From Bacteroidota bacterium (GTDB lineage: Bacteria > Bacteroidota > Ignavibacteria > UBA10030 > UBA8401): a DNA stretch of 6,488 nt. Shown piece by piece: positions 1-5,373 of this stretch (the stretch's first letter is position 1; each line of letters starts with the position of its first letter). A program made the translations under genes and the position numbers. The DNA lies in contig DMPG01000057.1 of NCBI GenBank assembly GCA_003456055.1, forward strand, positions 1 to 6,488, given 5' to 3'. Under the pieces are notes generated by a model that ran no database searches, was not told the DNA's origin, and worked only from the letters and a program-made list of their open reading frames with translations.

Positions 1-11
1 AGTTCTGAACG

Positions 12-1391
12 CTATGCTTCTTTTAAATTATACTGCTGGATCTTTGTGTAGAGGGTTTTAAGGGAGATGCCAAGAATTTTTGCGGCAAGGTTCTTGTTCC
101 ATTTTGTATTATTCAATACTGCAGCAATATGTTCTGTTTCCAATTCTTGAATAGAAATTGCAGAACCGATCTTTCCATTGCCTCCGCTACCAGAAGCATT
201 CTGCGAAACCGATAAATGCATCGGTAACGCAAGATCCTTCGGACGAATGAATTCATCGTTACACAATACAATTGCACGCTCTAGTACATTTTCCAATTCT
301 CGTACATTACCAGGCCAGGGATATTCCATCAATGCCTGAAGAGCATCGGCGTGAAGTTGTTTTTTCTCTCGCTGTTTATTCTTGCGATCCAAGATGCTTT
401 GCGCAAGCAAGGGAATATCTTCTTTGCGATTTGTGAGCGAAGGAATGTTAAGCGTTATGACATTAAGACGATACAGCAGATCTTCGCGGAACCGTCCAGC
501 TTTCACTTCTTCGATCAGTTTTTTATTGGTCGCAGAAATGATCCGCACTTCGGATTTGAAGTTCTTGTTACCGCCGACACGCCGATATTCGCCGGTTTGA
601 ATGAACCGAAGAAGTTTTGGCTGAAAGATTTGACTCACTTCTCCTATTTCATCGAGGAACAATGTGCCGCCGTGAGCAATTTCTACCAGACCTTGCCGCA
701 TTACCTGAGCATCAGTGAACGCACCTTTTTCATGACCGAATAATTCACTCTCAATCAACGTGTCAGGAATGGATGCACAGTTCAGTGCAACAAAAGGTTT
801 TTCTGCACGCGGTGAGTTTTTATGCAGAAAATTTGCGAAGAGTTCTTTTCCCGTACCGCTTGCACCTTCTAACAATACTGTGGAATCACTCGGCGCAACC
901 TTACCGGCAAGTTCCAGTACTTTCATAAACTCAACGCTTTGTCCAATAAGTTTTGAAGATTGTGCCAAACGCGAAAGTTCGGACTTCATCACTTTATTTT
1001 CGATTACAAGCGTTCGTTTTTCTAAGGCATTGTTCACCAGCGAAAGCAATTCGTCTACTGCATATGGTTTTGCAAGATAATAGAACGCACCGAGCTTCAT
1101 ACAGTCTACAGCCATTCGAACATCAATGACTGCAGTTAACATGATGACCTGCGTATCAATAAAATTCTGTTTGATGAAATTAAGTACTTCGATGCCATCA
1201 ACTCTTGGCATTCGTACATCAAGCAAAACAAGATCGAACGGTTTTTCCTGAAGTTGATTGATAGCAACAATACCGTCTTCGGCAGTAACTACTGAATGAC
1301 CTTCAGAAGTGAGGAGTGAATCAAGCATGGTGCGAAAATCTGCTTCATCATCAACAACCAGTATTCGGGCGATATTTTTAGTCTTTGCCAT
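12..1391 (-). CDS. Sigma-54-dependent response regulator (NtrC family: receiver, AAA+, Fis HTH)
   Basis: A 459-residue cytoplasmic transcription activator with the full three-domain NtrC layout. The receiver domain (about 8-122) has the acidic pair D14/D15, the likely phosphoacceptor D58 in LVLLDVRMP, T86 and K108. The AAA+ sigma-54 interaction domain (about 148-375) has Walker A GASGTGKE (176-183), Walker B GGTLFLDEIG (241-250), arginine-finger region FREDLLYRLN (301-310) and YPWPGNVREL (357-366). A Gly/Ser-rich linker (about 393-411) leads to a Fis-type helix-turn-helix (about 415-456, NLAAKILGISLKTLYTKI). By family knowledge, phosphorylation drives oligomerisation and ATP-dependent opening of sigma-54 promoters. 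Odd points: the sigma-54-contacting loop reads GAFTDA (223-228) instead of GAFTGA, and Walker A has Ala where Glu is usual. The ATG at 1391 is the only plausible start, since an in-frame stop lies at 1416-1418. No partner kinase is in the window and its targets are unknown. Confidence 0.95.
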   Translation of the reverse strand: MAKTKNIARILVVDDEADFRTMLDSLLTSEGHSVVTAEDGIVAINQLQEKPFDLVLLDVRMPRVDGIEVLNFIKQNFIDTQVIMLTAVIDVRMAVDCMKLGAFYYLAKPYAVDELLSLVNNALEKRTLVIENKVMKSELSRLAQSSKLIGQSVEFMKVLELAGKVAPSDSTVLLEGASGTGKELFANFLHKNSPRAEKPFVALNCASIPDTLIESELFGHEKGAFTDAQVMRQGLVEIAHGGTLFLDEIGEVSQIFQPKLLRFIQTGEYRRVGGNKNFKSEVRIISATNKKLIEEVKAGRFREDLLYRLNVITLNIPSLTNRKEDIPLLAQSILDRKNKQREKKQLHADALQALMEYPWPGNVRELENVLERAIVLCNDEFIRPKDLALPMHLSVSQNASGSGGNGKIGSAISIQELETEHIAAVLNNTKWNKNLAAKILGISLKTLYTKIQQYNLKEA

Positions 1392-1404
1392 ACGAGTCTG
1401 TGAA

Positions 1405-1433
1405 AATATAGGTGTTTATCACCTCACCTGCAA
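1405..1433 (-). promoter_or_regulatory. Candidate promoter of the sigma-54 response regulator gene
   Basis: On the minus strand TTGCAG (1433-1428) and TATATT (1410-1405) are separated by exactly 17 bp. The -10 matches the sigma-70 consensus at 5 of 6 positions and the -35 at only 3 of 6. Transcription would begin near 1398, leaving a leader of only about 6-8 bases before the ATG at 1391. That fits the absence of any Shine-Dalgarno there. The pairing is my inference from spacing and position. Confidence 0.4.
1410..1424. promoter_or_regulatory. Palindrome within the candidate promoter spacer
   Basis: AGGTG-TTTAT-CACCT is a perfect 5+5 bp inverted repeat with a 5-base centre. The right arm is repeated directly afterwards (CACCT at 1420-1424 and 1425-1429). 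It lies between the -35 and -10 of the candidate minus-strand promoter, where a bound repressor would block polymerase. The protein that might bind is unknown, and a 5-bp arm could arise by chance. Confidence 0.35.
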
Positions 1434-1513
1434 AGTCATTCTTTGGCCATCAGGGAAATTTTAGTATTTTCATACTTTCAACAGACTAACTCATCCAATT
1501 AATTGAATTTCGT

Positions 1514-1843
1514 ATGCTTACAGTTATTCTTCTTACTGCTTCAAATATTTTTATGACCTTTGCCTGGTATGGACATCTAAAGTTTCGAGAAGTTGCTATG
1601 TGGAAAGTGATTTTGGCAAGTTGGGGAATTGCGTTCTTTGAATATTGCCTGATGGTTCCTGCAAATCGTTACGGATATGGACAATTTAATGCGGCGGAAT
1701 TAAAGACCATTCAAGAGATTATTACGTTGGTTGTTTTTACTGTTTTTTCGATTATATATTTAAAAGAAGAATTGCGATGGAACTATATTGTCGGTTTTCT
1801 ATTAATTATTGCAGCAGCATTCTTTATTTTCAAAAAATGGTGA
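1514..1843 (+). CDS. DUF486/DMT_6-family small membrane protein
   Basis: A 109-residue, strongly hydrophobic protein with four predicted membrane helices (about 2-20, 29-49, 65-83, 89-106) and a short basic tail ending KKW. The segments SNIFMTFAWYGHLKF (10-24), FFEYCLMVPANR (41-52) and LKTIQEIITL (63-72) are what I recognise as the conserved core of the DUF486 family (Pfam DMT_6), which is usually about 110 residues, so the gene looks intact. The family belongs to the drug/metabolite transporter superfamily by sequence resemblance. No substrate is established that I know of, so function stays open. The ATG at 1514 is preceded by an in-frame stop at 1487-1489 and has no clear Shine-Dalgarno. 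It is divergent from the response regulator (122-base gap) and lies 371 bases before the efflux operon, so membership of that operon is unlikely. Confidence 0.9.
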   Translation: MLTVILLTASNIFMTFAWYGHLKFREVAMWKVILASWGIAFFEYCLMVPANRYGYGQFNAAELKTIQEIITLVVFTVFSIIYLKEELRWNYIVGFLLIIAAAFFIFKKW

Positions 1844-1965
1844 TTATTTTCCTGCTGTATTGAATGTGTTAGTTTTATGCAAAGATTATTCTATTGGAAT
1901 ATATCAACATTGTTCTTCACCGAGTTCCTGCCATTGTTCACCGAAAAACACGCAACTTCTTTGGG

Positions 1966-2001
1966 TTTTCAAAGTAAATTAACCCCATAGTTCTTTGAAA
2001 A
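1966..2001. repeat. 9-bp inverted repeat of unknown role
   Basis: TTTTCAAAG (1966-1974) and CTTTGAAAA (1993-2001) are exact reverse complements around an 18-base centre. An alternative pairing exists (GGGTT 1963-1967 with AACCC 1981-1985). No T-run follows, so it does not look like an intrinsic terminator. It ends about 38 bases before the -35 of the efflux promoter and might be an upstream regulator site, but nothing else supports that. Confidence 0.35.
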
Positions 2002-2039
2002 GACCATATCCTCCGATTTATTAATTTTCTTTCATACAA

Positions 2040-2068
2040 TTGTAACAAGAATGAAACTTAAGTATATT
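2040..2068 (+). promoter_or_regulatory. Promoter of the tetR-efflux operon (predicted)
   Basis: TTGTAA (2040-2045) and TATATT (2063-2068) are separated by exactly 17 bp. They match the sigma-70-type consensus at 4 of 6 and 5 of 6 positions. Transcription would start near 2075 and give a leader of about 140 nucleotides before the TTG at 2215. The first 28-bp dyad begins at the base right after the -10 hexamer, the arrangement expected for a repressible promoter. It is the best-spaced promoter I found between the DUF486 gene and tetR. If the organism uses a Bacteroidota-type sigma factor, the consensus would differ. Confidence 0.55.
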
Positions 2069-2096
2069 GGAAACCGTAGAAACCAAACAAGTTTCC
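2069..2096. promoter_or_regulatory. Operator-like dyad, copy 1
   Basis: GGAAACC (2069-2075), 13 bases, then AAGTTTCC (2089-2096). The outer arms GGAAAC/GTTTCC form a perfect 6-bp inverted repeat with a 16-bp centre. It starts directly after the -10 hexamer and covers the expected transcription start, so a protein bound here would block initiation. The same element recurs at 2161-2188 with identical spacing. The likely binder is the TetR-family protein encoded downstream; this is inferred from position and symmetry only. Confidence 0.55.
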
Positions 2097-2127
2097 TACA
2101 ATAAACTTAAGACTATAACGTCAAACT

Positions 2128-2149
2128 ATGCAGGAACTCTGCATTTTTT
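2128..2149 (+). terminator. Hairpin plus T-run in the operon leader (terminator or attenuator)
   Basis: ATGCAG (2128-2133) and CTGCAT (2139-2144) form a perfect 6-bp stem around a 5-base loop (GAACT), followed by T's to 2149. This is the shape of a small rho-independent terminator. It lies downstream of the predicted promoter and upstream of the tetR start, so it would act inside the leader. It could be an attenuator, or it could stop readthrough from the DUF486 gene. The stem is short, so termination may be weak. Confidence 0.4.
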
Positions 2150-2160
2150 AATGGAACTAA

Positions 2161-2188
2161 GGAAACCCAAAAAACGTTGTAAGTTTCC
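2161..2188. promoter_or_regulatory. Operator-like dyad, copy 2
   Basis: GGAAACC (2161-2167), 13 bases, then AAGTTTCC (2181-2188), the same arms and spacing as copy 1, 92 bp downstream of it. The two 28-bp elements agree at 20 of 28 positions by my count: both arms plus A and AAAC inside the spacer. It ends 16 bases before the GGAG of the tetR ribosome site. It could be a second repressor site (roadblock or looping) or act in RNA as a weak hairpin near the ribosome site. Confidence 0.5.
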
Positions 2189-2201
2189 ATAAAGCATAAT
2201 T

Positions 2202-2210
2202 AAAGGAGAG
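2202..2210 (+). promoter_or_regulatory. Shine-Dalgarno that fixes the TTG start of tetR
   Basis: AAAGGAGAG is a strong ribosome site. The GGAG at 2205-2208 ends six bases before the TTG at 2215. The next in-frame ATG (codon 28) falls inside the helix-turn-helix and would destroy it, so the TTG is the only sensible start. Confidence 0.8.
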
Positions 2211-2214
2211 AAAT

Positions 2215-2853
2215 TTGTCTGATTTAGAGCTGAAAGAAAGAATCCTTATTGCTGCACGTGAATATTTTTTTACCAACGGATTCAGCAAAGTAACAATGGA
2301 AGAGTTTGCCCATAGCATGGGAATGAGCAAAAAAACGATCTATAAATTTTTCCCAAGCAAAGATGATATTGTCAAAGCTATCACACGAGAACAACTGATT
2401 TCGATCAATCATCGGTGTGAATCTTTCAGAAATGATTCAACATTGGAATTTATTGACAGAATAAAATCGACGATTGGCTATTTGACCACCGAGATGCAAA
2501 AAATGAAACCACAGTTTTACATTGATGTGCAGCGAACGATGCCGGATCTTTGGAAAGAAGTTGACAACTTTCGAAATGAAAAAGTGACCTGCGATTTTGC
2601 GTTGATGGTTCAACAAGGGGTCGATTTGGGAATTTTCCGCAGCGATGTGAATGTTCAGGTCTTTGTTTTGATGTATGCAAGCGCAATGCGCAGCATTGTA
2701 AATCCGGAAGCTCTCTCTCACCTTCCGCTCAATGTAAGCCAGGCTTATCAATCTGCCGTTACGGTTTTTTTCGAAGGAATGATGACCGATGAAGGCAGAT
2801 CAAAATATAGAAACAAATTAAACGAACCAATGAAGGAAGAGGTAATAGCATAA
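2215..2853 (+). CDS. TetR/AcrR-family transcriptional regulator
   Basis: A 212-residue, likely all-helical repressor. The N-terminal DNA-binding domain (about 8-54) has the classic family layout: helix 1 ILIAAREYFFTNGFSKVT, helix 2 MEEFAHSMG, recognition helix SKKTIYKFFP (38-47), then SKDDIV. The rest (about 60-205) is the variable ligand-binding/dimerisation domain and its inducer cannot be read from sequence. The length is typical for TetR proteins. Translation starts at a TTG with a strong Shine-Dalgarno. The gene is first in the efflux operon, and its stop overlaps the next start (TAATG, 2851-2855). By family knowledge such proteins repress neighbouring pump genes and are released by pump substrates. 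The twin dyads upstream suggest it represses its own promoter and therefore the whole operon. An activator role is possible but less likely. Confidence 0.95.
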   Translation: MSDLELKERILIAAREYFFTNGFSKVTMEEFAHSMGMSKKTIYKFFPSKDDIVKAITREQLISINHRCESFRNDSTLEFIDRIKSTIGYLTTEMQKMKPQFYIDVQRTMPDLWKEVDNFRNEKVTCDFALMVQQGVDLGIFRSDVNVQVFVLMYASAMRSIVNPEALSHLPLNVSQAYQSAVTVFFEGMMTDEGRSKYRNKLNEPMKEEVIA

Positions 2854-2855
2854 TG
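2833..2855 (+). promoter_or_regulatory. Ribosome site and TAATG stop-start overlap between tetR and the channel gene
   Basis: The end of tetR carries purine-rich AAGGAAGAGG (2833-2842) about ten bases before the channel ATG at 2853. The tetR stop TAA (2851-2853) shares its last A with that ATG. This is a common sign of translational coupling, so regulator and channel would be made from the same message with linked translation. Confidence 0.75.
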
Positions 2856-4202
2856 AGAACAAAAATAGTCATCACAGTTATTATGATCAGTTCAATGATG
2901 GTTGCACAGGAAAAACTTTCGTTGACAGTCGATCAGGCAGTTCAGACAGGTTTAGAAAACAGCAAAACGTTGAAGTCATCACAATTCAAAGTCGTAGCTG
3001 CTGAAGCAAAAACGAGCGAAGCAAATGCGGCGGGTTTACCATCGCTAAAATTAAATGCAGCATACACCAAATTAAGTGAGGTCGATCCGTTTACCTTGAA
3101 CTTCCCTGCATTTGGAACGCTTCAGGCAGATAACAAAACAGTTTTGTTCAATACTGTTAAAGCCCAACTCGGCGATAACGTTACTAACAATTACACTTTG
3201 AGGGCAACGGTGCAGCAGCCATTATTTACCGGCGGGAAGATTTCTGGAGCTAAAGATATTTCGGAAGCCTCGTACGAAGCAACAAAAGAAGATTTCAAAA
3301 AAGACAGATCCGATCTTATCTATAACATAAAAAGCGCATACTGGAATTTGTTCCGTGCCAATGAATTCAAAAAAATGGTTGATGAGAATGTCGGACAGAT
3401 CAAAGCACATGCTGCAGACGCAGAGAATATGATGAAACAGGGATTATTAACGAACAATGATCTCTTAAAAGTTCAGGTGCAGTTATCTGATGCACTGGTT
3501 CGGCAGATTGATGCAAAAAACAATGTTACATTATCCATGATCGCCTTAAATAATACTCTTGGACTTCCGTTGGATACTGAGATCGATATTATCTCACAAT
3601 TACAGACAGGTAGTTCATCTTCCGCTGATATCAATATGCTTGTCAAAAAAGCGGTGGAAAATCGCCCTGAAATATTAGGAATGAATGCCCGTCTTAAAAT
3701 GAGTGAATCAAATCTTTCCATTGCACGTTCGGGATGGTATCCACAGATATTCTTGGTGGGAAATTACAATTATTTGAATCCAAATCAGCGCATTTTTCCT
3801 TCAAAGGCAGAGTTCAAGGGAACATGGGATGTTAGTGTTTCTCTTTCATACGATCTATGGAACTGGAATACTTCCGGAAGCCAGTCAACACAAGCAGAAG
3901 CTCAACTTTCACAAACAGAACAAGCATTATCGCAGATGAAAGATGGTATTTTACTTGAAGTTACACAAAGTTATTTAACGCTCAACCAAACCAATGAGCG
4001 AGCGGCGGTAGCGCGAAAAGGTGTTGAGCAAGCTGAAGAAAACTATCGTGTGACCAATGAACGTTACAAAAAAGGTTTGAATGTCAATTCTGACCTTTTG
4101 GACGCGGAAGTTGCTTTGTTGCAGGCAAAATTAAATTATACACAATCGTTGATCGATTACGAATTATCCAATGCGCGGCTTTCCCGCTCAATTGGTGAAT
4201 AA
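2853..4202 (+). CDS. TolC-like outer-membrane efflux channel (OEP family)
   Basis: A 449-residue outer-membrane factor, the exit duct of a tripartite pump. The N-terminus is a signal peptide (basic RTK, hydrophobic 5-17, likely cleavage after A18). There is no lipobox cysteine, unlike the OprM-type lipoproteins. Two repeated OEP units follow, about 24-240 and 258-447. The first has the beta-strand motif QQPLFTGGKI (121-130), the helix segment AYWNLFRANEF (162-172) and LLKVQVQLSDAL (204-215). The second has RPEILGMNAR (271-280), GWYPQIFLVGNY (294-305), and near the end RYKKGLNVNSDLLDAE (404-419) and LNYTQSLIDYELSNARL (427-443). These are the usual landmarks of the TolC fold, which is expected to trimerise. 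It lies between the regulator (overlapping) and the adaptor (43-base gap), consistent with one transcript. The exported compounds are unknown. Confidence 0.95.
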   Translation: MRTKIVITVIMISSMMVAQEKLSLTVDQAVQTGLENSKTLKSSQFKVVAAEAKTSEANAAGLPSLKLNAAYTKLSEVDPFTLNFPAFGTLQADNKTVLFNTVKAQLGDNVTNNYTLRATVQQPLFTGGKISGAKDISEASYEATKEDFKKDRSDLIYNIKSAYWNLFRANEFKKMVDENVGQIKAHAADAENMMKQGLLTNNDLLKVQVQLSDALVRQIDAKNNVTLSMIALNNTLGLPLDTEIDIISQLQTGSSSSADINMLVKKAVENRPEILGMNARLKMSESNLSIARSGWYPQIFLVGNYNYLNPNQRIFPSKAEFKGTWDVSVSLSYDLWNWNTSGSQSTQAEAQLSQTEQALSQMKDGILLEVTQSYLTLNQTNERAAVARKGVEQAEENYRVTNERYKKGLNVNSDLLDAEVALLQAKLNYTQSLIDYELSNARLSRSIGE

Positions 4203-4245
4203 CTTTTTAAAAATACTATAACATAAAACATTAAGGATAATACAA

Positions 4246-5313
4246 ATGACAAAATATAGATTAATATCAATCAGCGTGGTATTGCTCGGTGTTTCACTCG
4301 GCTTTATTATGAACAGCCAGCCAAAGAACGAAGATCAAAAAACGACAGGAGGAGCCGCCATTACAACTGCATATTCCGTTTCGGTGGTAACTGCCGCTAA
4401 ACAGAGTGTTTCCGATAACTTTTCGTTAATGGGCACAATTGCGGCAAACAATGATGTCGTCATCATGTCTGAAACACAGGGGCGCGTAGTGAAAGTAAAC
4501 GCACAGGTTGGTGAATATAAAACCGCCGGTTCAGTGCTTGTTGAAGTGGATGATGAATTAAAAGAAGCAAACTATAAAGCAGCGAAAATGAACTATGAAA
4601 AATCAAAAAATGATCTTGAGCGTTATGAAGCACTGTATAAGGACAAATCAATTTCCGAATCGCAAATTGAGCAAGCACGATGGGCATTTCAAAGTGCAGA
4701 GTCACAATACATTGTAGCGCGCCGTCAATATCGCGATACAAAGATCACAACTCCGATTTCAGGAATCGTTACTGCGCGTCCGGTTGATGTCGGCTCAATG
4801 CTGCAAGGTTCTCCCCAACCGAGTGTTGTTGCTAATGTTGTTGATATTTCAAAATTGAAAGTTAAGATCAATGTTGCTGAAAAAGATGTCTTCAAATTAA
4901 AACTTGGTGATAACGTTGAAGTGACCACCGATGTGTACCCCGATGCATCGTTTGAAGGAAATGTTATTACCATTGCCGCAAAAGGCGATGAATCACATAC
5001 ATTCCCTGTTGAAGTTCGCATTGATAACAGCAAAACGTATCCATTAAAAGCGGGGATGTTCGGCCGTGTAAACTTTACACTGAAAAGCCGTGCTGATTAT
5101 ATCATCGTTCCCCGCGAAGCGATCGTTGGAAGTTTGAAGAGTGCAAAAGTGTATGTCGTTCAGGACAATGTTGTAAAACTCCGATCAATAAAAGTTGGAA
5201 ATGACATTGGCACCAATGTCGAGATCATCTCGGGTGTAAAAGAAGGCGAAGTGATCGTTGTGAACGGCCAGAATAATTTAAAGGAAAATGCATCCGTTGT
5301 GGTGCGTAAATAA
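4246..5313 (+). CDS. RND efflux periplasmic adaptor (membrane-fusion protein, HlyD/AcrA type)
   Basis: A 355-residue adaptor that bridges the inner-membrane pump and the outer-membrane channel. The N-terminus is one hydrophobic segment (about 5-22) without a lipobox cysteine, so it is probably anchored by a helix or cleaved, not lipidated as in AcrA. The order of parts is canonical: first lipoyl half around ETQGRVVKVNAQVGE (76-90), alpha-helical hairpin (about 104-165, rich in Lys, Glu and Gln), second lipoyl half TTPISGIVTARPVDVGSML (168-186), beta-barrel (about 200-275, ending PLKAGMFGRVNF) and membrane-proximal domain (about 285-355, with IIVPREAIV). The length is typical, on the short side. 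AAGGA (4233-4237) lies eight bases before the ATG. A 60-base gap separates it from the pump gene. Confidence 0.95.
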   Translation: MTKYRLISISVVLLGVSLGFIMNSQPKNEDQKTTGGAAITTAYSVSVVTAAKQSVSDNFSLMGTIAANNDVVIMSETQGRVVKVNAQVGEYKTAGSVLVEVDDELKEANYKAAKMNYEKSKNDLERYEALYKDKSISESQIEQARWAFQSAESQYIVARRQYRDTKITTPISGIVTARPVDVGSMLQGSPQPSVVANVVDISKLKVKINVAEKDVFKLKLGDNVEVTTDVYPDASFEGNVITIAAKGDESHTFPVEVRIDNSKTYPLKAGMFGRVNFTLKSRADYIIVPREAIVGSLKSAKVYVVQDNVVKLRSIKVGNDIGTNVEIISGVKEGEVIVVNGQNNLKENASVVVRK

Positions 5314-5373
5314 ATTACCCTATATTTCAAGAATATTTTTTTGATGGTATAAATCAAATAAGGATTATGTAGA

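Larger units (their letters stand above)
1844..2214. other. 371-base intergenic region before the efflux operon
   Basis: The left part (1844-2039) holds no gene I can support. It has an 8-bp direct repeat TTCACCGA (1917-1924 and 1938-1945), a 9-bp inverted repeat (1966-2001) and a 37-codon frame without a ribosome site (1877-1990). No convincing terminator follows the DUF486 gene. The right part (2040-2214) holds the promoter, two dyads, a hairpin with a T-run and the ribosome site described separately. A 9-bp direct repeat AAACTTAAG also occurs at 2054-2062 (inside the promoter spacer) and 2103-2111. Confidence 0.8.

Noticed and set aside
351..1080. Plus-strand open frames inside the response regulator gene, and minus-strand frames inside the efflux genes
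   Set aside because: They lie opposite well-supported genes, show no family resemblance or ribosome sites, and read as shadows of the real coding frames.
1463..1476. AGTAT-TTTC-ATACT inverted repeat between the divergent genes
   Set aside because: The 5-bp stem is all A/T but one pair, and such repeats are common by chance in AT-rich DNA.
1392..1513. Sigma-54 (-24/-12) promoter near the response regulator or DUF486 gene
   Set aside because: I looked for TGGC and TGC elements with the required 5-base spacing on both strands. The nearest pair (GCAA near 1430 and GGCCA near 1445 on the plus strand) is spaced too widely.
1811..1857. CAGCAG near the end of the DUF486 gene paired with CTGCTG after its stop, as a terminator
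   Set aside because: The loop would be about 35 bases and no T-run follows, so it does not fit an intrinsic terminator.
1877..1990. 37-codon plus-strand frame as a small protein gene
   Set aside because: No Shine-Dalgarno, no recognisable family, and a length easily reached by chance in AT-rich intergenic DNA. Kept only as a low-interest observation.
2069..2188. The repeated GGAAACC/AAGTTTCC units as a CRISPR or mobile-element end
   Set aside because: Only two copies, no regular spacer series, no transposase or target-site duplication. Their position at a promoter fits operators better.
5367..5372. ATGTAG directly after the pump gene's Shine-Dalgarno, as a start-stop mini-frame
   Set aside because: Only two bases separate it from AAGGA, too close for initiation, while the ATG at 5374 has normal nine-base spacing and begins a canonical RND N-terminus.
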